From assembly GCA_024362935.1 (NCBI GenBank), contig JANCRA010000014.1, forward strand, positions 2,127,001 through 2,191,000: 64,000 nucleotides of DNA. Direction: 5' to 3'. Every line of letters starts with the position of its first letter. Position 1 is the stretch's first letter. Of this stretch, positions 35,137 to 48,969 are shown piece after piece. Under the pieces are notes generated by a model, which saw only the letters and a program-made list of their open reading frames with translations, had not been told where the DNA came from and made no database searches. The DNA comes from Setophaga petechia. Taxonomy: Eukaryota; Chordata; Aves; Passeriformes; Parulidae. The translations under genes were made by a program, and so were the position numbers.

Positions 35137-35914
35137 CTGGACGCCGCGATCTCCGCTTTCTGCTTGGCGATGGTGGCCGCCCTCTCGGCCGCCTCCACGG
35201 CCCGGTCCACCTTCTCCCGGATCTTGCTGGCGCGCAGCGGGATCAGGTTCTTCCTCTTGCCGCTGACCAGGATGTTCTGCTTGTACTTGCCCTCCTCCTT
35301 GGTGCCGTCGGGGAAGGTCATGCAGCCGTAGCCGTGCCGCTTGTTGTTGGCCCACTCGCCCTCGTACTTGAGCCCGTCCGAGCGCTGGCTCACGCCCGAG
35401 CCCGAGCGCTTGTCGTTCTTCCACTCGCCCACGTAGATCTCGGTGGTGGTGGCGTCGATGTCGTCCTCGATGACCGAGAGCTCGGCCTCGCCCTCGCCCA
35501 GGCTGATGGTGGAGTTGATGTCGCTGGCGGTGGAGCTGACCGTGCTCATGCCGGCCTCGCTGCGGAACGAGCTCTGCTTGCTCCGCTGGCTGGCCAAGGA
35601 GCTCTTGGACTCGGACTTGCGGAGCTTGAGCCCGCTCAGCAGCGAGCGCCGGAAGATTCCCTTCTTCTTGCTCTTGAGGATCTCGGCGTCGCTGTGGGCC
35701 ATGAGGACGAAGCCGCCGCGGGACACGGCGGGGCTGCCGGCCACGGCGGGCGAGGCGTCGGGGTGCAGCGCCGTGCCGTTGGTGTGCTCGCTGCGCAGGG
35801 AGTTGATGGACGTCCTCAGGGGTGACCTGATGACCGCAGCCATGCCGTAGGGAACGCTCTGCCGGACGCCGTAACCCTGGCGCATCCCCCCGACCCACTG
35901 GCCCTGGTATGTCC
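35137..35914 (-). CDS. JPH3: JPH3 coding exon 2 (residues 128-387, MORN VI-VIII and joining region)
   Basis: It follows a CCGCAG acceptor at 35915-35920 and continues SDGG/TYQGQW in phase. MORN VI lies at about 130-152. Then comes the junctophilin joining region (about 153-287), rich in serine and basic residues ([20 protein letters not shown] at 208-227), with an acidic stretch [19 protein letters not shown] is at about 288-310 ([14 protein letters not shown]) and MORN VIII at 311-333 ([14 protein letters not shown]). After residue 350 an alanine/lysine-rich helix begins ([20 protein letters not shown]). The exon ends in CCAG before GTAAGG, splitting Arg387. GC content is high across the exon, which creates long antisense open frames that are not genes. 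Confidence 0.97.
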
Positions 35915-36069
35915 CTGCGGAGAGGAGACACAAGGAAAAGGAAGGGGGGAGGTCATGGCACCAAACTCCTCTGGGAGATAACACCAACCAATCTTTGAAG
36001 TTCTGGGATGTCAGTCCCGGCTCTAGGATGGGGATTGCGGTGTCAGGTTGTGGAGGGGAATTTGACTGG

Positions 36070-36235
36070 ATTCACAGAATTCACAGAATTGGAAGAGACT
36101 TCAAAGATCATTGAGTCCAACCCAGCCCTGACACCTCAACTAAACCCTGGCCCCCAGTGCCACATCCAGGCTTTGTTAAACACAGCCAGGGATGGGGACT
36201 CCACCACCTCCCCAGAGAGACCATCCCAGATCGCA
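36070..36235 (-). mobile_element. CR1-like LINE 3' fragment
   Basis: Reverse orientation: TTCACAGAATTCACAGAATT, GGAAGAGACTTCAAAGATCA, then GAGTCCAACCCAGCCCTGAC and AGGGATGGGGACTCCACCAC. It is closer to the 21009 subfamily than to the common type. Confidence 0.75.
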
Positions 36236-38227
36236 GGCTTGCACTCCAACTGCAGCATGGGGCTGTTAGAAACCAGCCAAGGCATCCAGGAACTGCCCCT
36301 TGGATCAATCCCTAAAGGGAAGGGAAGGGAAGGGAGCAGGGCTGTGGGATGGGGGAATGGTTATCCAGGAGCACACTCTGATCCTGTCCATGCTGCTGGC
36401 ATCTCACAGTGGGTGGATAATGTATAACAATACATTTATTTATACACACAGAGCCTTCATCCGCTGAGCTGGGGAAGGCAGCAGCTCCATGGAAATAAAG
36501 GCCTCACGGGGAGAGATCCATTTGGATATTCCCCTTGGAATTGTGCCCCTGCTGGAGCTCCTACATTTGCGTGGGCACTTCCTGGAGTTTCTTAACTGGT
36601 TGTTGGTGGCACGAAACACACACAGGGCTCCACCACAGCACTGGGAATGGGGGGACAGGGAGCCCACCCAGCCCGGGGGGCACAGCTGGACCTCAGCACC
36701 CTCCCTGAAATGTGGGGTGGGTGGTAATCTGCTCAGGGCTCCTAATCCCATCCCCTCCTGGAGGTTGGCACAATTCCAGGCCTTATCCCAGCCCGTTGAA
36801 CTGCAGGGCTTGTTTTTATTCTTAGGTCGGTTTAATCTTCTCCAGAGCAGCTCGAGATGCAGCGATGCACTGTGAGCCCTGCAGGGGCAGGCTGAGGAGC
36901 CCGAGGATGGCTCTGAGCTGGGCCCTGGAGCTGCTGGAATGCTGTGATTCCTGCACATTGTGAGGAGCTGGGATGGGCACAGGCAGCACCTCACAGCAGT
37001 GGGAGCTCCCTTTGTGCCAGCCCAGGGAGCCTCACACAGACCTGCTGAAATAGTGAACCCTGTGTGGATGGGGCCAGTCCTACCCCAGCACTCCCTGAGG
37101 AATTTCCCTGCCCAGTCCTGGGGCTCAGCAGTGGAGAAGGGATCTGGGCTGGAGCAGCTCATACTGAGCACAGGAACTGCTTCCCCAGAGTGTGAAACCA
37201 GCACCTGGCCACATTCTGGGCTGTATTTTGGGGTTCTTCAGCTGTCTTTTAGCTGCCAGTGCTTTGAACAAATTGTGTTTGTTCAATCCCCAGGATTGTG
37301 CATCCTTCCCTGCACTCCAATGGCATTGCATTATTGGGGTGGCAGCTTTGTGCACCCCAAAAAACCCCAGGCCCAAGCTGGGGGCCCCAGAGACCCTGGC
37401 CTGGAGGGGGGACGTGGGGAGGCAGGGGCAGGCAGGATTTACTGAGGGTTTATAGGATTAGCACCGGGATTAGGGCAGGCACTGGCAGGGCAGGGACAGG
37501 AGGTGGTGACAGGGAGAAGGATGGGGGACAACCTGTGAGATGCAGCTCAGGGGACACAGCAGACGTGTCCTGTGTGGGGTTTGAGCAGTGAGCCTGCCTT
37601 GTCCCCTGTGCTGTCCCCAAGAACAGGGAACAGCCAGTGCCATGCACCCACAGCCCTGCCCAGGCCTGGGGTGGTGGCAGGGGAGAGCCTGCCAAGGTGT
37701 CCCTGCATTCCCTGGGCACCTGGCAGCACCTCTCTCCCCTTTCTGGCTCCATCCCAGACTATCTCAGCAGGACAATGGAAAGATTCCCCCCAGAGCCCCA
37801 AATTCCCCTGCCAAGGAGCCCCCAGGATGTCCTCACAGCGTGCTCCTGCTCCTGGAGATGGATTCAGGGGGTTCCAGGGAAAGATGCCAGTGTGGGCAGG
37901 GGCACAGGGAGAGCACATCCTGCATGAGATCCACCAGATCCCTCCCTGTCCAAATCCTGATCTCCCTTTGCCTTGGTGAATCCCTTCACTCCAGCCCTGA
38001 CCCCACACAGGTCCCTCAGCCTCCTCATCTCCTGGCAAACGTGCACTGAAAACTCTCCCTGGATTCAGCTGGAGTAGCTGAAGGATCACAGCCCTGTGCT
38101 GAGGCCTGAGGGGCTGGCAGGGAGCAGAACCAAGCTCTGTGGGCTGGAGCACTTGTGGAAAATTGGTCACAGCAGGTCCCAGTGCAGCTGTGCCCGTCCC
38201 CAGCCAGGTTGAGGTGCTCAGGATGCT

Positions 38228-38341
38228 CCCATCCCATCCCATCCCATCCCATCCCATCCCATCCCATCCCATCCCATCCCATCCCATCCCACCCCATCCC
38301 ATCCCATCCCATCCCATCCCATCCCATCCCATCCCATCCCT
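38228..38341. repeat. (CATCC)n microsatellite, about 23 units
   Basis: Pentanucleotide CATCC with one CACCC interruption near 38290. On the minus strand it reads GGATG repeatedly. Confidence 0.97.
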
Positions 38342-38472
38342 GCCTGGCTCCCAACCTGCTCCTGGAGTGGCACAGCTGCCAGGAGCAGTCTTGGCATCTC
38401 CTTGGCAAGGAGGATTTTCCAGCCACTCCATCCTGCCTGTCCTGTCCCAGCACTGTGGAGCAAACCCCAACC

Positions 38473-38608
38473 CCAGCTCTGTTTTTGTGGGTGTCATTCC
38501 TTCTCCAGCATAGATTATCCCCAGGGATTGCCTCAGAGGTCCCAGCTCTGCTTTTGTGGGTGTCATTCCTTCTCCAGCAGGGATTGTCCCCAGGGGCTGC
38601 CTCAGAGG
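38473..38608. repeat. 68-bp tandem duplication
   Basis: Two adjacent copies starting CCCAGCTCTGTTTTTGTGGG and CCCAGCTCTGCTTTTGTGGG, both ending CCTCAGAGG, with a few substitutions. Confidence 0.85.
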
Positions 38609-40127
38609 CCACGCTCGTGTCCCCAACAGCCACCCAGACATCTGGGCAGTGTCATGGCCACCAGCAGCACTGTGGGGATCCAGGATTTCTCCCTCTCACT
38701 GACCAGGTCTTTCTTCTCCAAGGCTGGGAAGGAACAACCAAGCCATGGCTTGCTGTCCCAAACAGGAATTTCCTGGACCTGGGATCCTTTCCTGCTGATG
38801 GAGAGATGGTGAAACCTCACAGTGATGCCCAGCCACTGATAAAGGGGATGTGCAGCACTCATTCCAGTGAAATTCAGCTTTATAACAAATAAACATCCCA
38901 AGGAGCTCCCCCAGGAACAGCTGGAGTTTGCACAGCACAGGAGGAAGCCCAAGGGGAGGATGTGGGGCTGCTCAGGTACGTGGGGTTTCCTCTGGCTTGA
39001 GGTGGGATCATGCACTTGGACATAAACCTGTTCCATGATGCTGGAAGGAGATAAAAGTAAGGATTTTTTTTGGGTTGGAATGACTGCATTTTCTTTCCCC
39101 CTCTGCCCATACCCAAGATTTGGCATTTTGTAGTCACTGAGCCCTCTGGCCCCACTCCAGGAACACCATTAAGGAGAAGCTCCACAGCTGCTCCCAGGCT
39201 TTCCCAAGCCCACAGGGCTGGTTCTGTGTCCTGCAGGATGAGCCCTTTGGCAAACACAGGGATAAAGCCCACGGGAGGTTTGCACAGCCCTGCCCTCTCC
39301 CAGCTCCTCACCTGGACACACCCAGGCAGGAATTTGGGATGCTGTGAAGCACTTTGAGGGCAGTGGACACACTTGTGTCATTATCACAACCTGACCTCAG
39401 AATGACACAAATTTGGAAAACATTTGGACAAGTTTGGAAAAAATTCCTTCTCCATCCCTTAACACTGAGTGAAAACCCAAACATGCTGGGTCAATATTCC
39501 CAGGTTAGATAAAATCATCAGCAACAGGGACGCAGATTCCCAGCTTTTCCTGGAAAATGGGAGCAGGAGGCTGCACAGGGCAGGAGCTCTGTCCCATCCC
39601 TGAGGCACAGCCAGGTCCTCCTGTGCAGTGGCTGTGCTGGGCACCAGGAGCATCTCCAGCTCCCCAAAATCCCAGGGACTTGGGGAAAGTGGTCCAAAGT
39701 GCCCCTCCACTTTCCCAAGCCAAAGTAATTAGGTTTTACAAATTGCTGATTTATCTCACAGAGGATCCTTCCTGGCGTGCTCAGCCCCCCTCTTATCTCT
39801 GGCCTCTGCAGCACATTAATTAAAGATGTCCGATGGCAATAATTAGGCTGGGCTCTTGAATTCCAACCAGAGGAGGGAGTTTTTTACAGATATCCCCTTC
39901 CAGCTGCTCAATATCACAGAGCCCAGGAGGATTCACACACAAATCATCCCAGGAACACCCATCCCAAAGCCTGGGAGGAAAGAGAGGGCAGGAGGGTGCT
40001 CACCCAGCCTCAGCTCTGGAGCTGTGACAGTGGGGACATCCTCACCAGCCATCCCTGGGAACTGATGGGAAAAATGTGCCCCCAAATGTTCAGCCTGACT
40101 CTGTGGGACTCCTGAGCACAGGAGCAG

Positions 40128-40575
40128 AGAATCCCAGAGTGGTTTGGGTGGGAAGGGAACTTAAAATTCCTGTTGTTCCCACTCCCTGCCATGGCAGGGA
40201 CACCTTCCACTGTCCCAGATTGTTCCAAACCCCATCCAGCCTGGCCTTGGGCACTGCCAGGGATCCAGGGGCAGCCACAGCTGCTCTGGGCACCTGTGCC
40301 AGGGCCTCAGCACCCTCCAGGGAACAATTCTTAATTGCCAACATCCCATCCATCCCTGCCCTCTGGCAGTGGGAGCCATTCCCTGTGTCCTGTCCCTCCA
40401 TCCCTTGTCCCCAGTCCCTCTCCAGCTCTCCTGGAGCCCTTCAGGGGCTCTGAGCTCTCCCTGGAGCTTCTCCTCTCCAGGTGAGCCCCCCCAGGTGTGT
40501 CCCAGCCCTGGAGCAGCTCCGTGCTCCCCTCTGGAATTGCTCCAGCAGCTCCACATCCTTCTCACACTGGGAAGC
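40128..40575 (-). mobile_element. CR1 LINE 3' fragment (longest copy, about 450 bp)
   Basis: Reverse orientation: GAGTGGTTTGGGTGGGAAGG, CATGGCAGGGACACCTTCCA, GGCAGCCACAGCTGCTCTGG, TGTGTCCTGTCCCTCCATCC, continuing to CTCCAGCAGCTCCACATCC. The copy extends further toward the ORF2 end than the others here. Confidence 0.88.
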
Positions 40576-40723
40576 CCCAGAGCTGGAAAATCCCTTCAGG
40601 TGGGGCTTCAGAGGGGGAGAATCCCCTCCCTCAACCCCCTGGTCACTGCATGGACGTGGGGACACATTTTCTGCCAGGACCCCCCTCCTGGGCTGTCCAC
40701 TGTGCCCAGCTGGGTGACTGCCC

Positions 40724-40756
40724 TGCCCTGTGCCCTGTGCCCTGTGCCCTGTGCCC
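40724..40756. repeat. (CCTGTGC)n short tandem repeat
   Basis: About five 7-bp units, CCCTGTG. Confidence 0.8.
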
Positions 40757-41446
40757 AGCTGCTGCCCTCACCCCCAAACCTGCCCCAAACCCCCACGGGC
40801 ATGGCTGGAGGTGCCACCTGCACTGCCCACCTGGGAATGTGGGAATCAGTGGCACTGCCTGTGTCCAGCACCACAGGGACTGGGAATCCACAGCAAATGA
40901 TCCACTCCAGCCCTGCCAAGGCTTTCCAGCACCAAGCCACGCTGAAAACACAGTCAGATGCTTCTGCTGTGGCTGCTAATTTGCCAAAAATATGCTCTGG
41001 TAACTGCTTACACAGGGGGAAGGAATAAAGTATGGATTTTTGAGTATGCAAATCTAATCTGCAGGCAGGAGCACGTGATGGGTGTTAGTCATAGTGCTAA
41101 TGCTGGGTGCATCCAGACAGGGTGGGCACAGCCAGGCCTGGGCAGCCAGGGAGGCCAGGGAGGAGAGGATGAGGAGGGTGAGGGCTGCCAGGGGCTGCTC
41201 TGCTCCTGCCTGGCTGCAGAATGAAATCTGATGTAAATAAATAAGAAAGAATTACAGCTCGTGTCAGCATGGCCAGCTCGTACAGCTGAGGGCAGGGAGC
41301 CTCCATCTAAAGGAATCAGCAGTGGAGGTGCTGGGTTTGGCTGAGGTTTGGAAGGGGCAGGGATGGGAGCAGGGATGGGTTTGGAACAGCCAGAAGCTCT
41401 GCAGGAGCTGGGGGCTGCAGGAGGAGATGGATTTCTACAGCCTCAC

Positions 41447-41491
41447 GCCTCCTCCTCCTCCTCCTCCTGCTCCTCCTCCTCCTCCTCTGGA
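41447..41491. repeat. (CCT)n microsatellite
   Basis: About fourteen CCT/CTC triplets with one CTG interruption. This is the most repetitive triplet run in intron 1. It is not CTG/CAG. Confidence 0.9.
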
Positions 41492-42548
41492 TGCAAATAA
41501 CAACACAAGTATTTCTGGCTGAAATCCCATGGAACAGGGATTGCTGAGCCCTTCTCCTTGGGGAAAATCACTGGGGAATCACAGGTGGCAAGAATGTTCC
41601 TCAGGGGGATATGAGCCCCATCCCAAACGTGGGGACACATTTATGTCCTCATTGCCTGTCCAAGGTTTATCTCCAAGCAGCAGGTGAAGGTTCCTCCCTC
41701 ACTGGAAACATTAAAAAATAAATCTTGTGTGGAAATTAATGTTTTCCAAGGGGTTTCAGCTATTTGCTTCAAGGGGAAAATCTCTGTTTCTCTGTTCCTC
41801 AGGAAGAACCAAGCCTGTCCTGAGCATCCCCTCCCTCTTCTCACTGCTGCTGCACCTCCTGCTTCCCCAAACCTGTTGGAAGTGCCTTTTCCAGACAGAA
41901 TTCAAGGAAAGGCCTCAAAAACCCACAATAAAGACAATAAAATCTTGGCCTCATTGATTCTGATGGGGCTCATGGTGCTTCTCAGGCCAGTTGTGATTCC
42001 TCTTAAAAGCTCCAGGTCCTGCAGCCAGGGGAAACACAACTTTTAAAAGGAAACAACCAAAGAAAGACATTTCATATTGTCTGTCCTGGCAGTGGGAAGG
42101 GCTGGGTTTGTCAGGAGGGAAAGTCAAGGAAGCATCACCCCCATCATCCCCTGGTGAAATGGGGCCAGGGTTTTCCCTGCAGATTCAGGATGAGGTTTTT
42201 ATCCCCAGGGACTCAAACCACTTCAGGATATTGCTCAGCACCTTCATTAAGGCCAATGTGCCTCTCTCAGGAGGCAGAGTGAAATCAGGCTAATGCTGAT
42301 TCCCTTCATCCCCCCTGCTCTAATCCTGCCCCAAACTCTGGGGCCTCTCCTGTTCCCAGCAGAGATCCAGGAGCAAGGGCTGGTCCCAGCCTGAGGGCTC
42401 TGCTGGGTTTGGGGGCTGCATCCCCCCTGAGGTGTGGGAGATGCTCAGAGGGGTGGGATGAGGCTGAGCTCCCCCTGGATCAGGGCTGGGAGGCTGCTCC
42501 AGGAGGGATGAGGCCAGAGCAGGGTTCATTTATTCCCTGAGAAACAAA

Positions 42549-42682
42549 TCATGGAATCACAGAGAGGTTTGGGTTGGAAAGGACCTTAAATCTCATCTCA
42601 TCCCATCCCTGCCATGGGCAGGGACACCTTCCACTGTCCCAGATTGCTCCAAACCCCTCCAGCCTGGCCCTGGACACTTGCA
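42549..42682 (-). mobile_element. CR1 LINE 3' fragment
   Basis: ATCATGGAATCACAGAGAGG, TTTGGGTTGGAAAGGACC, then TCATCTCATCCCATCCCTGC and CAGCCTGGCCCTGGACACTT. The internal CATCCCATCCC is the likely seed seen expanded in the 55613 copy. Confidence 0.86.
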
Positions 42683-44403
42683 GACCCTTATTCCTGCCAG
42701 GGAAACACCCTGCAGGCCCCAGGTGATGCCCTGAGCAGGAAATAATACCTTTGTAGTGATCATCTTCTTGTGGAAATCAGCAAAATGAGGGGCCTTGCTC
42801 TGGCTGTTCACTCATTCATGAAAATTCATGATGCTCTGCTGTGTGCTGAGAGTGAGTGCAACCTCTTCAGGGAATAATGTTGGGGAAGCAGTGGCTGTTC
42901 TCAGGGAATGCTCATGCATCCAATGCAATTTTTAAGGATTTTTGATGCATAGGCCAGAATCTGTCTTTGAAAAGCCAATATCAAGCCCTAAAATATAAAC
43001 ATTTGCCTTTCAAGTTTTGTTTTCTGCAAGCTCATGATTTTTTTTTGTTAAAAATACTTTACTTGTGAGTTAAACACAATTCACAAGCTGAATCCAGGGG
43101 CAAATGACCATCAGGACTCTCCTGTAACTCCTGCAAACTCCTGCAAAAAAATCCTTTCTTGCTCAGGAGTTCAACCAATGCCAAAACCAGACCAAAGAGA
43201 CAAAAAATCTCCCAAGGCAGATGCTAAACCCCAGAGTTCCCCCCTAAGAGACCATCCCCAAGCTCAGCCTGCCCAGCTCCTCCATCTCCAAGCCATGCCT
43301 GCTTTAATACAGCTCATTCATCTACGTCAGCGTTACCTGACTCAAAGCATTCAAAATTCATCAGGTTCATTTTAAAATCGAGGCATTTTTAAACAGAAGG
43401 CATTTTTAGCTCTTGTCTGCTGCTTCCCAAGCCTGGAAGAATGACTTTTCTGCAATAGCCTGGGTGGAAACCTTGCTTCCAAACCGAAGCTGAAAATCTT
43501 GCAAAATCACATGATTCCACAAGCTGGAGCTTCTAAAGGGGAAAAAAAACCGTTCAGCTCCAGGAGCAGATGTCACCCAACCACGAGGAGCCCCATGGGA
43601 TATCAAATCACATGCAAATATCCTGAGATTTGCATTCAAAGCCATGAGAACCCACCCCGGTGCAATGACATGAGCACGGTGCTTCAGCCTCTGCTGTGGG
43701 TCAGGGAGAGGGGTTTGATGGGCTCCCCAGGGCTGGGATCCTGCACAGCTCCCTGGGGAATCTCAGCCTGGATAAAAGACTCAGGAAGATGGACTGAGGG
43801 GCTGAGGCCTGTCTGGCAATTTCTGTCTCATGTTCTTTTCTCCGAGGTCAAAATCCTTCTTCCTCTGTCCTGAGCTGTACCTGAAACTAAGCAGCATGTT
43901 CCAGTGAGAGAAGTAATTACCATGAGTTCATAGCATTTATTTTTAATGAGGCTGGTCAGAATCTTCATTTAGTATTTTGATTCATTTTTCTGTGCTCGGC
44001 AGCTCCCGACGTCTCCGGTTTTGCTCTCCTGGAACCGCTGCAAGCGGCTTCCAGACCCAACCCAGACAGCGAGAAGCTCCATCACCAAAATCCTGACTTT
44101 TTAAATTGATTTTCAGGTTCTGGGGGGACTGTTGGGAGCAGCTCTGGCTGTGTCTGGGCGCTGCAGGAACGGGAGGATGGAGGATCAGGGCGCTCTTGTA
44201 TTTGCTTGTTTCCGCCCACTGTTTGAAGTGCATCAACAATTCCTTCCCGGCAGCAAAACAAGGGAGAGCTGGTACTTTTAAGGTAATTCTGACATCCGTG
44301 CTATGAATAGATCCTGAGGGAAATTTGCCCTCTCTCCTGGGTTCCCTGTGCAGGAGCTCAAGGGAAGGCAGGGCTGGGGAGAGGCACCAGGCTGTTGGCA
44401 GTG

Positions 44404-44465
44404 AGGAATCTGGGAATGGTTTGGGAAGGAAGAGACCTTAAGGGTGTCCCATTCCAACCCTCCTG
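44404..44465 (-). mobile_element. CR1 LINE 3' terminal fragment
   Basis: GAATCTGGGAATGGTTTGGG followed by AAGGAAGAGACCTTAAGGGT and CCAACCC. A short, diverged tail. Confidence 0.65.
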
Positions 44466-45689
44466 GCTGGTGGTGGCTCATCCCAAAGCACAGCTCTGCT
44501 CAGGTGAGGGGATGCAGCCCCTTCCCAGGCAGGCAGGTCCCACCCAGCATTCCTGCTCCATCCCCCTGGAGCAGCCCTTTATGCTGGCTTTTGGGAAATA
44601 TTCCATGCTTTTCCCCTGCTCAGCCACTCCCCAGCCATTTGGTGGGTAGCTCCTGGTGCACCTGCTAAGAGAGGTGTCACCAGTGGCACTGCAGGGGTGG
44701 GAAAGTGGGACATGGAGCAGGACAGGCTGGCAGGGCCCCACCCCGGCAGCTCCCTGTGCTCCCCTCTCCCCATGGCAGGAATATTTCCCAGCCCGGGCCA
44801 AGAAAACCCACTTGCCTACTCAGCCAGTGCTAACAATGCAAACACTAATTATATTTCCCTCACCTATCAAAGGATGATTCATTTTAGGTGAGTGGGCACA
44901 GAGATTACACAAGATGAACAGCACCGTGCGACCGCCCGGCCCTTTCGGGGCAGCCCGGCCGAGAAACAAGGATTTAGGGAGGGTGGGACATTCAGGATGG
45001 GGACAGGATGGCAACAGGGTGAGGCTGGTTCACAGCAGGCAGCTCCATCCTGTCCCATTCCCTCAGGGATGCTGGGCAGTGGGTGCCCAGGATGGGCTGG
45101 TCCCATCCCAGAGGCCCTGTCTGGTTTAGGATCCCAATTGTTCAGCTGGGAAGAGGTGGGAGGAGGAGGAAAACAGCATTGCTAGGGATGGAAAGGGCAA
45201 AAACAGATTTGGAGGCTTCCTTCAGCCACCCCATCTCACTCACCCCCACCAAAGCCATGATGGTTTCAGCAGCTCAACCCAAACCCAACACAGGATTCCC
45301 ATGGGAAGGCTGCAGCTACAACTCCAGCTGTCCCCGGGGTGAGATCACTGAGATCCCCACAGCATCCCAGCAGGAAGCAGCTGTGATGTCTCCTGACCTC
45401 CAGACCTGATCAGAAGAGGGTCTCCAGCCCCCTGCCCCAGTCCCCCAGCTCCAGTGCCAGCATCCCCAGCCCCACAGAGCTGCTGGTCCAGGTGGATGCA
45501 GCCCCTTTCCCCGGAGCAAGGGAGCCACTCCTGCTGGGGTGAATCAGACAAGTGCTTCAACTCCAGCACCCGAGCCAGGCAATCCTTGGGAGCCTGCTTT
45601 ATGTAACATCAGGTGCTCTGGAGGGGGGCAGGAGGATTTTTGGCAGCACGATGAGGCTGTGCCAGCAGTGCTGGGGATGTCTGAGTGAG

Positions 45690-45990
45690 CGAGGCCACGG
45701 GGACAGCGGGACGGCGCAGGGGCCGCGTGCCAGCCGTGCCAGGGCCGCGTGGGCTCTGGGGAGAGCAGCATGGATGGACACCAATCCCCCGGGCTGGGGG
45801 AGCAAGATTTGCTCTCACGGGGGTCAGGAGTGTGTGGGAAGGGTGTGTGGGGCTGCTGGGCGTGGGGGGACGGGCGTGGGGCGCGCGGCGTGGGAGGTGT
45901 GAGCTCGGCAAGCTGCGCGCGGGGGGCAGCGCTGCCTGCGGGGCTGGCGGGAGCCCCCGGGCCACCGAGTGCCACCCCCGACACCCAGCA
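45690..45990. promoter_or_regulatory. CpG-rich patch in intron 1
   Basis: CG dinucleotides cluster here (for example GGGGCGCGCGGCGTGGG near 45880 and GCAAGCTGCGCGCGGGGGGC near 45910) and are sparse on both sides. It could be an enhancer or an alternative promoter in the first intron; no conserved coding frame is visible. Confidence 0.3.
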
Positions 45991-48426
45991 CACCCCAGAA
46001 TCCAGCAGGGACCCCAACAGCCCTCCCAGCACACGGTGCCCTTCCCCCTGCAAAGGGAAAACTGGAGCAAATCCGTGCATTTGGGGCTCCCCAGCATCGC
46101 TGCGCATTGAGGGCCCCATCCCCAAAGCCAGGGCTGGGGAGCTAAAAAAAAAATGATGTGCAAGGGATGAATATTTATCTGTGGGTGGCAAGTGACAGAT
46201 GCTGGGGCGAGGATTCTTGGGTACTTCAGTTTGCTGGAGGTAATAACTGGAATAGATTAATGAGAAACATCCTTCCCTACAGTTGCCTCCCCGGTGCCAC
46301 CGCTCCCGCACACAGCGGCCTCTGGGACCCAAACACACAAAGTTCAGCAAGGCTTGGTGTCCAAACAGGCTGGAGATGCCCAGCTTTGGTGGTTTCCACC
46401 CAGAATGGAGCCAGGCAACTGGGAAAGGGCCGTGGCCTCTGGGTGCTGGGAGCTGAGTTGGTGAAAGTGGCCTTGGAGGTGGTTGTGGCCCAGCTGAGTG
46501 GGGGAAGCTGGTGTGGAAGAGCATCCACAGTTACCAGCACTCTGCATTCCCCCAGCACGGCATTCCTTCCTCCTTGGAAGGCTTGCAGAGTCCCAGGGGG
46601 AACATTTCGCCACAGACCCTGCCCTTTCCCAGCACTGCTCCTCTTCCCTCCTCCCGAAATCGCAAACACGCGACGACGACGTCGCTTTTGGGTCCCCGAG
46701 CGCCGGGAAGCCGGGCTGGCCTGACAAGATGGAAGGAAAAGCTGTTTCCTTCTGGTAGCTTCTCAGAAAACACTGAAACTGCTGCTAAGCCACCCCAGGG
46801 TGGGGATGCTGCCCAGGTTTCCCTAAAAAACGCTGCTCTGCAGAGGATGGGGAGTGTGCCGGGGCGGGGGCACGTGCGTGGCCAGGGACAGGGCCAGCCC
46901 TGCAACACCCAGCCCTCAGAGACCTGTAGTTAGTCCAGACTTGTGTCTGTCCTCCCTCAAACCTCCCAGGCAGGGGCTGGGTGCCAGGAGGAGACAGCAC
47001 CCACGTTGGGAGCAAGCAGAACCCCCCCACAGCCCCTCCTGAGCGCCTTGGATGTGGGAGACGGCGACGATTCCCTGCCCAAGCTTTATTTTTGACTGAA
47101 GGACTGCTGGGATTTATCCATGGCTTCCAAACACACACCCGGCACATCCCAGCTCAGTCCCCAGCATCCTTCCAGGCTGCTGAAACAAAAGGTTGCAGCT
47201 CTCTTTTTCTCTGGGAGAAAACAACCGGCACCAAATTATCATTAAAAATCCCGAGGTGGTTCTGCCTCTCCCTGCGAGAGCACAGAAAAAAAGCAGCTGC
47301 AGGTGAGGTTTAACCTCCCCTCCCTGTGCAACCACAAAGCAGCAAACTGGGCTTTCCAGAGCAAGGTCTTGCAGCACCTTTCAGCAGGGCTGCGATGGAG
47401 CTCCCGACGCTGCAATTTCCTCACCGGAGCCGTATGGAAAACCATAACATCCTAAAAATAACCCGAGAGCCTGCTTTAGGAGGCCACCATTCCTGGGAAA
47501 AGCAGGGGCCAGCGGAGCCCAGGGCCCCCCAGCTGCTGGCAGGTAGGCCTGCCTGGGATTATGGTGCCAATTCCCATTGTGGAAGTAGCCCCAGCCCAGG
47601 AGAGAGGATGATACAGCCACTTACAGCACGGCGCCAGCTGTTTCTCCCAGTTCAGCCCTAAAGCTTGTTAGCCCAGCAATTTTTTTGGGTTTGATCGCTC
47701 CAATTGGGTTTTCTTGTTTTTCCTCTAATCCCAGTTTCCCCTCAGCATCTCGTTAAGCCGTGTTGACGGCAGAGAAGAGCTCTGGTGATCCCTCTGAGCC
47801 CCTACGCTAAGCATTAAGCCGTAAACTAGGAATGTAAGACTCTTGTCTGAATTAAAGTCTTTTCCCTGGCATCACTGAGCGTGGGGCTGCCTTTGGAGGG
47901 GCTGGAGGAGGAGCAGAGCCCCCCAGCCCTGGCTAGGAGCTCTGGCAGCCCTGGAGCTGCCCCATCCACCCCGGATCCCCCCACACACACACTGAGTTCA
48001 TCCTGCCCCGCGTTGTTCCCATGCAAATCCTACAGGTTCCAGTGGTGCAGTCAGAAGTGCCAATCCCATGTGCAACTTGGGTTGTGTCCCCAAGGCCAGG
48101 CCCACCCCGTGCTCCGACCCCTGTGGGCCAGAGCTGGGCGTCCCCCCACCAGCACAGCCCCTTCCACATCCCAAAAACCTGCTTGAGGAGAGGAAGGAGG
48201 GAGGACCCAGCGCCCAGAGACCCCATGGAACATTTGGGGCTACCTGTGGCAAAGAGCTGGGCTGGTGCCACGCTGGGCTGGTTCCTTCTCCCCTGCAGGG
48301 TGGGAGCATCCCTTGATCCAAGGCAGCAGGTTGCAAACTCCCAGAGTCCAACCCCAACCCCTCTGGGAGGATCTCCCCACCACCCTCCACCCCACCTGCC
48401 CCAGCCAGGAAGGGATCAATGCATCA

Positions 48427-48969
<543 letters not shown>

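Noticed and set aside
35334..35850. Plus-strand open frames of 135-163 codons opposite JPH3 exon 2
   Set aside because: Antisense shadows of a GC-rich coding exon; no independent protein similarity.
45544..46524. Minus-strand open frame of 326 codons in intron 1
   Set aside because: It coincides with a CpG-rich patch, has low-complexity Pro/Ser/Ala content, no domain, and no splice context linking it to JPH3 exons.
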